This document shows, piece by piece, positions 10,546 through 20,940 of a stretch of 64,000 nt of DNA; within the stretch, counting starts at the first letter, position 1; each line of letters opens with the position of its first letter. This DNA comes from Lutjanus erythropterus. Lineage: Eukaryota > Chordata > Actinopteri > Lutjaniformes > Lutjanidae. The notes beneath the pieces were generated by a model. The model searched no databases. It saw only the letters and a list, made by a program, of their open reading frames with translations, and had not been told where the DNA came from. The DNA lies in NCBI GenBank assembly GCA_020091685.1, contig CM034598.1:16101362-16165361 (forward strand), in the 5' to 3' direction. The translations under genes were made by a program, and so were the position numbers.

Positions 10546-13500
10546 AATTCACCTCTTATTTGTGATGCTTCCACAGAAAATAGTCTGCGCACCATCTTTT
10601 CATATCTTACACAGCGCTTGACGAGGAGATTGAAGCTATTCTTCTTCCCTCACTACATAAAACAGTCTTTTCACTATGCCACCACCACTATCCCATACCC
10701 AGGACACCCTGCAGCTTCTAGTTTAAAAAAGAGGAAAGCAGTGAGTTGATGTTTGTTCCAGGAGTGTGTAAAATACCTATACTGAAAGTCTCCTTGGGGC
10801 CAAACACACAAAGCATTAACTGTCAGCCACTGAGCTCCTCTGCCTATCAAAAATCTCCATGGACTATTTAGCTGTCAGCTCCCTCACTACACCTCCCAGC
10901 TCCACTATTTTTAAACGAATTTGAGCGGAGCAGGTGCTGATTGACACGGCAAACTCCCACTCTGTCTCAGTCTGTCAGCAGAACACTCGCGACTTTCATT
11001 TCCAGGGGAGGTGGAGGTAAGTTGAGAGATAAAAAATTATATCACAGTGAAAAAAAAAAAAAAAAAGTAAAATGAGAAAAATATCAAAGTTCACTGGCTA
11101 TCATCAAAATAGCAAAGGCTGGGAAGAAGTTTACTGGCTCTTCTCTGCTCCATTCTCAATCCCTTTACCGTGTTAAAATGGTTCATTTTGAGGCACATCG
11201 TGGAATCCAAGCACATTTGCAACTCTGGCCTCTATTTGCTCAGCACAAGGCCAGCACAAGCGGCCTGGGTAATGCATGTACTGCATTTCATTGCGGCATA
11301 CAGACCACATTTTATACAGATGTCTCGGTTAGGGCACAAAAAGCTTAGAACTACAGTTAGACGGATCTGAGCAAATATTTCCATGTAGCTCTGAGGACCA
11401 AGCTGCTCTCCACAAAAGGTACACAGACTTCTGTGTGCCTGTGGAAATGCAGTTTAAAATGCATTTTTTACTTGCGTATTTAGAAAATTTATCATTCCTA
11501 CTGCAAAGCAAAAAATACTGAACAAACATGCAGCAGAAAAGAACCAAGAATCGATTATTTAAAACTGAATTCAACATGATCACAGAGACTTTTAAAAAGC
11601 TTTTGTTGCACATACAATGCCATGGACAGCATGCAAAATTCAAATGCGAGCTTGAAGGACTGTATTGATAACTTGTCTGTCTTTACCAGACCGGTTAAAT
11701 AAATAACTTGAACTGTTATGAAAGAAAGAACCTCTAAGACTGCTGAATCTATTCCAACTTCCAGCAAGGGCACAGCTTTTGTGAGGCTGACAAAATACAA
11801 AATCACTTTGGAGGAAGCCAGGCGCGCGGCTGACGCGGGATATGTTTTGGTGGGAGGACAAAGGCTGTGCGCGTGGGAGATTGGAACGCCGGCGTTGTTG
11901 TTTGACAAATGGTAATTATCATTCACTTTTGTTCCACTAATTGCAGTTAATTTTGAAATTCATAATTTCTGCATGTCAAGACTGAACTTCAGAGGAACAG
12001 ATCCTACATACTCCAAATTTCCCAAATAAAAATACGATGTGCACAAAGTGGAAGGAGTGTGGCCTTTGTGTGGGTCTTAATCGGCGAGATCAATCAGCAC
12101 AGCTGGTTCGTTTTTAATTCTGCCTGCCTCACTTTTACTCCCACTGCTCCAAAACACACTTGCAGTTGTCTCAAGGCCAGACAAACAACGGCTTCAATTA
12201 AATCCACTTTGACTCCATTCACACTCCACTCCAAGATGTGTTGCTTTGAGAAAGGTCTGCCTCCACACACACACACACAGACACACACACACTCGGACAC
12301 AGACACCGTGCGGCTGACCTGCCTGAGAAGCCTAATAGAACACGCTGGCAGATGTGTCACGGGAACAATTCACCTTGCCATCTGTTTTTCAGTGCTTCAT
12401 CGCCAAATCCTTCCCTCTCTGTCCCACAATCAAGGACAGAATGAAATACAAGTCCCATTATGTGGAAGCAGCTAATAATGCATTATCAATTAGTCCCCTT
12501 GGCTACTGATCGATGCTTAGCAGGTGGTACAAGGCCATTTCGTTCATTTAGGACTATATTGTCCTCTTCCCCTCTGATTCTCTTATTTCCTTCTGTTCAT
12601 TAGATCCCGGCTCGCAGGCCTATCAGGTTTTGCTTAAATTGCAGCAGGACTGTTCTTCAATATTCCATTAAAGATCATGTTTAATCACTGTTGTGCGGCC
12701 CCAGCACCATTAAGACGCCTCTGTCCTGAATTCACCTGAATTTTGATGACAACAGCGTGACAGTGAGCTGCTTGCCGCTTTCACATTTCACTAAATGTCA
12801 TTCATGTTAAGGAACCTTCTGTAAAGGTAAAGGGTATTTATCTGCATCCATGTTGTTGACCTATACAGGACTGAGAGAGGACGAAAAAAATGTGTAATAC
12901 AGCGACAGGGAGGTGGGAGGTGGGAGCTGGTGTGAGAGAGGTGATTGGCTGCTATAATACCACGGATAAGTATTCAGGTATTAAAATAAAGGTTACAGAT
13001 CATTTCAGCTAAGCCTGGCTTATCTCCCCCCTTAGATCAGAAATTAAATATGTCATCACATTACAATCCAGGATCTAGTCAATCAGAAAATACATATTTT
13101 ATACAAATGAATCCTGGCTGGTCTGCAGATGGTTTGCATGGGTTAGCCCTGTGGTGCCATCACACGTTATTAGTTATATTCAGAAAGTGGGAGATGGTTT
13201 TAAGAGATTTACTGACTACGTCATAGGTGGTATTTAGACTTCAAAGGATTGACAGAGGACAGGAGCTGATACTGATAAACCTGCCGGTTATAGAAAGTGG
13301 TTATATTCCCTTACATGGGTTTGAAATGATATGTAGAGTTATATTAAAGAGTTTATTAATATGATTTACATGATTCCACCGTAAACTTTTCATCAAGTAG
13401 AAGGCAAATGTGCAGCATTTGATTATTTTTGCCAACGTCTTCTGTTTTCATTGTAGGCACCTTGTCGACATCCGGTTCAATCAACAAAGAAAATATAATC

Positions 13501-14101
13501 TCCCCCCATCTTTATAAGGCAGTTGCCGAGGTTTATTGAAATAGGAATGTGAAATGCATGTATTTTCCACCTGAGAGGGTTTGCTGCAGGGGTGACAATG
13601 CGACGCGTGGATCAAAATCGTTTCCATCAATGCTGGCAGATGAAATGCAAACACAATCAAATCAGCCCGGCCCATACAACAATCCTTCGCTCAAATGCCA
13701 ATCTCCCTTCTCCTCATCATGTGTCTGATGAGAAATCATAGTGTGGGAGAATCTCCTAATCTATGCAAACACACTGTCAGCATTGATTTGTTCAGAGGGG
13801 ATATGTCTTTATTAGGACTCGCCAGACGTCTCTCCGTTTCTCCAGTCCTCATAAAGGATGACCTGGGAGAGACAGCGAGCCGGCTGGGGCTTTGGAAGCC
13901 ATCACAGCCATAACAATTGAGATAAGTTACTGAGGACAGGTAATGAGAACCGATAGACTCAAGGATGGATCGATATCGGACATTGATACCAGGAGAGGAA
14001 GGACAAATTGTGACATCTCTTTCCATTTCCATGTTCAAAGGAGCTTTTGAGTCAAGTGGCCTGTATGTGTGAGTGTGTAGGGACACTGATGTGCATGTGT
14101 G
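10546..14101. other. Mostly unique non-coding DNA, several conserved-looking segments
   Basis: No exon seen. Segments at about 11810-11960, 12470-12800 and 13680-14020 lack repeat phrases, have balanced composition and carry clusters of homeodomain-type TAAT/ATTA cores, E-box-like CAGGTG and GATA-like sites. That is the look of vertebrate intronic enhancers, but it is weak evidence without alignment. A 17-A run is at 11050-11066 and a CA microsatellite at 12264-12292. Confidence 0.4.
12264..12292. repeat. (CA)n microsatellite, once interrupted
   Basis: CA units with one CAGA interruption near 12279. It generates false frames on both strands (12059-12475 plus, 12094-12360 minus). Confidence 0.95.
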
Positions 14102-15654
14102 CACTGTAAAAAATAAACTACTTATTTTAAAGGAGAAATCTGCGATAAATTAACTTTAATAAATCATAAATCAGAGATTCAAGAAATAATATACTACTCC
14201 ACTGAAATTTCTAATCTAGTCTGTAACTTGTATTACTGCCCATTTCACAAGAACTACAATTAATATTAATGCCAAACAAGTAAGTGTGTGTTTATCAGTT
14301 GTAAGAAATCATTAATAATCTAAATAGATTAAACGGATGATGAAATCGAGTCTGACAAGCAGTAAGGCAGGCAGTCACTGAACTCCAACTCCAAGTGTGT
14401 GTTTTGGAGCAGTGGGCTTCTGTTTTCAAGATAATGGACTTAGCTTTATATTGACAGACAAATGACAGTTATTAACAGCTGATCAACCCACAGTGTAGGA
14501 CTTGTCCTCACTGGTTAATATTTGCAATGTTGTGCTCGTCTTGTGTTCCTGCAGAGTTCCTGCCACCTGCCTGAGCTTTCTCAAGTCTGTAGAGGACTGC
14601 AGTGCTCATTTTGAACACTTCATTGTTCCACATTGCTCCTTTAACTTAAAAAAAAAAAAAAGGTCTGGGCTGCCTTAAAATTTGAGGTTGACAAAATTGG
14701 AAAAGACAAGTTCATATTATTTTGTAATCATTCAAAACAAATAAACTTTTCTACTCAAATCTGATATTAATTCAAACATTACAAACAAATTTGATGTCCT
14801 TTTCTCAGTTTGAAGAGTCTGTTCTTCATTTCACACAAAGAACTTGGAGCTGCAGTTGCTTCCGTTGGAGCTACTTTGTTCCAGCATTGGCACAAAGACA
14901 ATATGTGAAACTGCTCCCAATGAATTTATTACATTTCAAGTGTAAAGGGGTAGGGACTAAATTTAATACTAACCTTCATCATGGTTCACACGTTTTTTAT
15001 TATTCTGAAAACAACCAACCATGACTCTTACTGTGTACTGGAGACGAGGGTTGCAAATTTTGTGCACCTTCTTTAACTGTTATTTGAAATCATTACTAAC
15101 CCCTAATTAATGTTAATTAAGATACAAAGTCCACAGGGATTTGCTCTCATTTTTCTTCTCATTTTCATTTTTTCCTTCTAATATTTTTTTTTGTCATTTT
15201 AAGTTGAAGTTTAAGTTTCCTTATTCAACAAATGGCTCTGCCAGATGAAACTGTGTCAAATGAGGCACATTTACTACCACTTCTATTGATTTATTGTCGA
15301 TGAATATATTTTTAATTGGTTAAATTTTTAGTGGATATTAATCAAAATAAGTAACAACATCCCCATTTGGGACACATAGGTTTTCTTCAAATTATAAAAA
15401 GAAGGGTCTAAGAGTTTTCACTCACATAATGGTGTGAAGATCATGTTTCTTTAGAAATGCAATTTAATGAGTTGATTGAACTCTACAGTACATTCTTTAA
15501 AATCATCATTTCAAGAAAAAAAGACTTAATGTTAGATGGACTTATGTTTATAAGTTTTGAAGTGTCCTGACAAGAAATATTAGAAATTTTAAGTTAAATT
15601 AACTTCAACAAATAAGACTTGTATATTTACATTAATGAAATTCTTTTTACAGTG
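14102..15654. mobile_element. 'CACTGTAAAAA' MITE split by a second MITE
   Basis: The left end is CACTGTAAAAAATAAACTAC at 14102 and the right end is its inverse, ATTCTTTTTACAGTG at 15640-15654. Both sides are flanked by TGTGTG, which may be a target duplication but is low-complexity. Just inside the left end lies a complete copy of the TTAAAGGAG-family MITE (14127-14644). The rest (14645-15639) is AT-rich, with phrases such as 'aaaatttgaggttgacaaaattgg', and has no convincing frame. Confidence 0.6.
14127..14644. mobile_element. MITE of the 'TTAAAGGAG' family, copy 2 (nested)
   Basis: Left end TTAAAGGAGAAATCTGCGAT at 14127; right end ATTGCTCCTTTAA finishing at 14644, its inverse. It shares CACTGAACTCCAACTCCAAG and the following 'gtgttttggagcagtgggcttctgttttcaa' block with copies 1 and 3. 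It sits within 30 bp of the left end of the CACTGTAAAAA element. Confidence 0.75.
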
Positions 15655-15670
15655 TGTGTGCAGGGATAAT

Positions 15671-15673
<3 letters not shown>

Positions 15674-15701
<28 letters not shown>
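15674..15701. repeat. (GT)n microsatellite
   Basis: About fourteen uninterrupted GT units, immediately beyond the right end of the 14102-15654 element. Confidence 0.95.
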
Positions 15702-15704
<3 letters not shown>

Positions 15705-16557
15705 GGGGTCCGAAGCATACAAAGGTGGTGTCAGTAACTCAGACTGTAACTGTGCAGCACACAGTGAGCAGGAGCAGCTCTTTTGTCTCCCATGCACTGA
15801 ATCAGTTTCAATAAACAGACCTGTCTGATGAGGGCAGAGGTCACGTCTGCTGTAGACGGTTATCCACATGTCATGTTTTCTACCTCCCAAGCTTCGACCA
15901 CTGAGCCGTCTGACTGAAACATGTCTGCACTTCAGACCTGGGTCAGTTATTAATTTAAAACCTTCCAGTTACTTTGACGTTTGTCTGAGTCCGCTGGGAG
16001 GGAACATGGATGGAGTTTGCTGAATATTGCCTCTGCTGTGCTGGGCCAGAACGGACCAGGTAATCTCTGAAAGCAGCCACGTTTCTGATAGCATTTTAAT
16101 TCTAACTAGTTCTGCAGCATGATGGTGAAGGGATTATTGATTACGGTTTGTGCGCTCTTTGATCAGTTTGTTATCCCCATTTGATATCCTTCTTTAGTAA
16201 TGAAAACATGCACAGGAGTCATTAGGATGTTTGGATTCCCTCGACATTCGCAGCACAGATATCACAGACGAAAGGTTGCTTCAAGAGCGTTGGTGATCAG
16301 GCGTGCATTCAGAAACAGGCAGTCTGGTTTGACTTTCAACTTAGGTTGCAGACAGAAGTCTCAAAATCTGTTTCCAACGCAGGGATTTATCAGGTGTAGC
16401 ATTTTTCTTATAATCATTCAGGTTATAAAAATCATCACAGTTACTCAGGGTGTGAAGCACAGGGGAGGCGGGGTAGCTCGGCTCCTCTTAAAGGGGCAGT
16501 CCACTCCAAAATCAAAAATACATTTTTGAAGTTCACGACATTGCTCTGTCATGCTTT
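15702..16557. other. Non-coding stretch with one orphan MITE end
   Basis: No gene seen. At 16488-16524 there is one isolated end of the 'gggtgaact..ccctttaa' family in inverted form (AAAGGGGCAGTCCACTCC then CAAAATCAAAAATACA). The 109-codon frame at 16200-16529 runs into that end and shows no domain. Confidence 0.45.
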
Positions 16558-17510
16558 GATGGTGACGGCAAGAATAGCATGCATGCTAGAGTCTTTATGA
16601 CTGTAAAGTGAATTGGTGATAATGATGATGATAATGGACTAATTTTATGCATCATACATGATCATGAAGACAGAAAAAAAAGAACTAAAAGCAAAAATAG
16701 CATTCTGTCAATATTTAAGAGTCCCCCCAAAATTTCCCAAATCAGCTTGTTGTTTCTTTTAAGGGATGGTCCACCACAAAATCCAAAAAATACTTATCTT
16801 TGTTCTGGCATGTGCTGTTTATCCAGCTAGGTAGTTCTGTGAGTTGTCAACTTCTGAACATACTGGACGTAGAGGTGTCTGCCCTCTCTCCAATATAATG
16901 GAATCAGATGGCTCTCGGCATGCTCACGCACCATAAAAATGAATAAATAAATAATATAATAAAAATAATAATAATATTATAATAAGGCATTTGAAAAACT
17001 CAACAGCAATGTCTCTTTCCATGAAATCATGACCAGGTGACTCAATAACAATAATTATTCCACACATCTTGTTGCAAGTTTTATGCAGGGACCATTTACT
17101 TTCTACAGAATAATCTACTGGAACTACTTTCTTTCTACTAGAAAGAAAATAGTTGTTACATGAAACTACTCACAACATGGTCTGTGGTTTATCTTGAGTA
17201 ATTAAGTAAAGAATCTTATGGGTTTTTCAGATTTTTTTCAAATGTATTTAAGGTTAACAGTCCCTTTGAAAAGATATGAGCTCCTCTGAAAACACAATGT
17301 ATGATTTTTTTTTTTTTTTTTAGGTGGGGGGTGTCTCTAAAATATTGATAATATGCTATTTTTTGTCATGCATTTCAGTTTTTCTTCATCATCATGGATC
17401 ATGCATAAAATTAAGACTATTATTGGTGTATGATTCTAGAGGGTGGTGATTCATCACTAATTCACTTTACAGCAATAAAGACACCAGCATGCTATTCTTG
17501 TCATCAACTT
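16558..17510. mobile_element. Foldback element with ~180-bp arms and a MITE in its loop
   Basis: The left arm (about 16558-16731) begins CAAGAATAGCATGCATGCTA. The right arm (about 17323-17510), read as its complement, begins CAAGAATAGCATGCTGGTGT. The arms stay alignable through 'gtctttat.actgtaaagtgaatt.gtgat', 'aattttatgcat.at.catgat.atgaaga' and 'tcaatattt.agag..cccccc'. The space between them holds another MITE (16759-17268). The arms are too divergent to be recent. Confidence 0.75.
16759..17268. mobile_element. MITE nested in the foldback loop
   Basis: Left end TTAAGGGATGGTCCACCA then 'caaaatcc'; right end 'ttaacagtccctttga', an imperfect inverse. Interior blocks typical of a common fish family are visible: GTAGAGGTGTCTGCCCTCTC near 16869, 'tataatggaatcagatggctctcggc', 'gaaaaactcaacagcaatgtctctttcca' near 16993 and 'gaaatcatgaccaggtgactca'. 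Family membership is from memory. Confidence 0.65.
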
Positions 17511-17942
17511 CACTCACTTTAACTCAAAGATCAGGAAAAAGCTTTCTTGATCAATCCATGTGCCATTAATGTCTCTGTTTTGTAGTCAGCATATAGATGT
17601 CATATGTCAGATATCATTCTGTGATGTTTGGATTTGATACCTGTGTGGAGGTTTGATGTGGTCATTAACTGATTATTATATTGTATATCTTTATAAAAAA
17701 AAAAAAAAGTGAGCCCCCCAGAGAGCCATGGTATAGTTTTCACACTGCAATTACTTTCAAGGGAAATCACCAGGGAAAATCACTTTACATTGTTCATATT
17801 TAATTGTAGAGGAAGTTACCTTATGTTGCTTTATAACTAAGAGTGGGTACAATTATCTATCATTATTTAATATTGTAGTATTGATGTGTTGTGATTTAGG
17901 TTACTTTCTTAAAAACAAATCAGATTTTAGCTTACCTTGTTA

Positions 17943-18205
17943 AAGCTACTACAAGGAACTTTCATAATTTGTTGATTCTGAAGACCCCTGTGGACAAAAG
18001 TGGTAGTGTTTCCACCGTAATAACCACTTTTAAATGGCCAACATACTCACCTCTGATTTCACATACAATCTGACGCAGTGACAGACATTCAGAATAACCA
18101 TAAAGAAATAGCCAGTGTTCCTGTGGATGGTCTTGGTTGTTTATGTAGGTCATATCATAAATTGAGACTGTCTCATAACGAGTTAAAAACTCCTTATAGA
18201 AGCTA
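17943..18205. mobile_element. MITE of the 'CTACTACAAGG' family, copy 1
   Basis: Left end AGCTACTACAAGGAACTTT at 17945; right end 'taaaaactccttatagaagct' near 18183-18204 is its imperfect inverse. The interior 'ctgtggacaaaag..tagtgtttc' and 'aaatagccagt.ttc...gttgtttatgtaggtcatat' recurs at 40370-40620, showing a dispersed family. Confidence 0.65.
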
Positions 18206-18429
18206 CCTAACAAATCAAAGTACTTTATCACATTAATGCAAAAATAATACAAATTAAAGTCCAATGTTGCCATAAAGCAGTTATGATTTGTGATTTGCAA
18301 CATTACTCACACAAGTCTAATACACCCAACGATTTATCGGCAGAATATAGTAGACATAAAATATAATATTCCTAAATATGTTTTCATTAGTGTGTAATCA
18401 CCTGAAAATAAGAATTGCTGTGTTTTTGT

Positions 18430-18625
18430 TGCCTTAGAAAGAGCTGTTTATATCTGCGGGGCACAGGTCCTCTTCCATGCAAAGCTAAATGTCACCTTTA
18501 ACTTATCTTTTTTTAAGACTTCATTTTCAAAATTATTTTCAGTTTTCAGTCACGGTTTGATTAGGTTTATGCAAGAAAACTACTTTGGTTAGGTTCAGGG
18601 AAAGATCATGGTTTGGGTTAATAGA
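18430..18625. repeat. Fragment of a common fish interspersed repeat
   Basis: Contains TTAGGTTTATGCAAGAAAAC, then 'tactttggttaggttcagggaaagatcatggtttgg', a phrase I recall from many fish genomes (recalled, not searched). No ends were resolved. Confidence 0.4.
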
Positions 18626-20221
18626 CCCTTTCGCAACGTTAGCAAGCCTTTCTGGCACCGACCGTCAGGGCAACGAGTACAAGACAATCACAGCACAGTA
18701 GGGAAGGACTCACCAGAACAGTCTTGGAAACGAAAACAAATTTCTATTGTCTAAAGATACATTGCATTTCTCAGCCCTATTTGAAGAAAAGAGAAGGTTA
18801 TTTCTTTCTAACAGATTCAGCTAAATCTAACCTTCTTCTGCTCCATGCTATGGCTGTGATTTATCTTTATCTTTGACACTGTAAGCATCTTGAAGTGGGT
18901 AAAAAAGCTTCTCTGTATGCTGCTCCCTATGCCTAAAACCCTCTGCAGTTACTGTAGATCTAAAATAGCTAAATTTGGCCTCGTTGTGTATTCAAAACGT
19001 TGCTGCAGAAACCCGGTGCTCTCTCTCCTGGCTGCTGATGTTTTGGGGTATTTTGGAATCTCTCTGTTTGTCTCAGTTATTGTTTTGTATTGGCTTTAGT
19101 TATTTTTAGGGTTTTAGACAGCTGTTGAGTTTATTTATGTTTTTATTTCAGAAAAAAAGAGTAGCTATTCATGGTTTTAGAATCACATTTATGTTTTGTG
19201 GCTTTCCTAAAAATGAATTAAAAAGTAAACTATAAATAAATATTTTTTTTAAAACTGACATGTTTAATTGATGGTTAACAAACAATGTTATGGGTTGAGA
19301 AAATCCTGCAGCTCCAGGGTTTGTGAGACCTTTTCAAAAGCAATTGGACAAACTACGAAACACTAACAGAGCTAGCAGCAAAACTGTTCTTTGTTAATGA
19401 AAAAATTAATTCTCACACAAGAGAAAGCAAAATAGCAGCCCAGATATACAGAGTTTACATTTCTGTGAGACTATAGGGTTAATACACTGTACACCAATAA
19501 TATATTAATGATATTTTGAGGAATCAGACATCTGCATCTTAATTCCTAATCAAACCATGTGTGCTTCATTGTTGAGGAGCCACTCATCCATCAAACAGTG
19601 AGAGACAGATTATCATGTTGAACAGAGAATAAATGTGAACACTGTCTCCAGCAGTGACTCTTGACTCTGATGTGCCTTCATGCCATTTCCATTATTTTAT
19701 TGTTGAAATTAAGAGCATTAACTCTATCTGCAGCCCCACTTTCATTTACATAACAAAGGAACAAGGATCCTTGATGAGAATTCCAATCAGGTTGAACACG
19801 CCAGCCAATGAAACTGAGCCTGAAATCTCAGGAGCTTTTTGACGGCTGTTGGCTGGTCACATGGGTCCGTAGTATTTACATCTTTTGTCTTTGTTAACCC
19901 TTAAATGTGCAGTATACCGCCCCCCAAATTGTTATTTTCCTAAAGCACCTAGGATAAAATAACAAAATTTCTTTTTCTTTCTTTCTTTCTTTCTTTTTTT
20001 AAAATATGACCTATTCTACAATTAATACTAAGTATCTCCTGGGATATATTGCCCATTTAGGGTATAAAGTTATCCTTTTCCCCCCTTTTTTAAAAAAAAT
20101 GTTTGTGTGCAAACTTATAAAACATTTTATAAACAATTAATTAGCTAATTTCTTTCATTTTTTGCATACAAACTTAAGAAGTGAAAAAAACTGAATAACC
20201 TTTATTCATAGGTTTTGAACG
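18626..20221. other. Non-coding stretch; CTTT microsatellite
   Basis: No gene seen. A (CTTT)n run lies at about 19971-20000. The 69-codon frame at 18890-19099 is T-rich and hydrophobic by composition only. Confidence 0.45.
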
Positions 20222-20940
20222 CCGGAAACTAGGGTTGGGTGATTGGACGACTATATCATCTATCGATGACGGGCTGAATCCATCGCCGATTGCTTTTTTT
20301 AAACTGATTTTTAGGGCGATATTTGTCATTTTACTTTGCTAATGTAACAGTCTGCAGAGTGACAGCCTCTGTTCTGCACCGCGCTCTCATCCAGCGGCGA
20401 AGTTCAGACCTACTCAGCTGACCATGAGTGCGACGAGTGAGAGGAAAACAGCCTGCAGGGTCAGACTTTTTAAACTCTTTCCATGCAGTAAAGTGAGGAT
20501 TTATTTTGACCAAACCAGAGTTGGTGATTGTTGGAAGAGTGGACAGACTTACAAAGACGGTTTTGGTGAATTTTACATATTTTTCTGTCGAGTTTAAATG
20601 AAGTGTGTTTTCTGAGGCGTTAACGAGCCAATTAAGTTTGTATTAGGGAGAAACTTGAATTCAGAGGGTGAAGAGTTGTATTTCTCCATTTAAAATGGAA
20701 AATAAGTGTGAAAACATGTAATTTGTAGACACTTTGTGAGTTTATTTTGTCCACTGGACGTAGTGAACGTACGCAGCATGTGTAACATAGTGAATTCGTC
20801 GCTTGCGCACATCTCCCAGCTGAGACCAGAGAGGTCGGGAGAAGGCGGGTGGGGGGACGATGGTATCACCAATCACCGATGGATGGGCTGATGATGATCA
20901 CTTGGAAAATTTTAGCATAGCGCCCAACTCTACTGGAAAC
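20222..20940. mobile_element. Complete hAT-type MITE with 8-bp target duplication
   Basis: The element proper is 20230-20932 (703 bp). The left end is TAGGGTTGGGTGATTGG; the complement of the right end is TAGAGTTGGGCGCTATG, giving 9 of the first 11 positions identical. It is flanked by CCGGAAAC (20222-20229) and CTGGAAAC (20933-20940), an 8-bp duplication with one mismatch. Eight-base duplications and TAGGG-type ends are the hallmark of the hAT superfamily. It contains no transposase frame, so it is non-autonomous. This is the most precisely delimited transposon in the window. Confidence 0.85.

Noticed and set aside
12059-12475. 138-codon plus-strand frame and its minus-strand mirror
   Set aside because: Both are held open by the CA microsatellite (Thr-His and Val-Cys runs).
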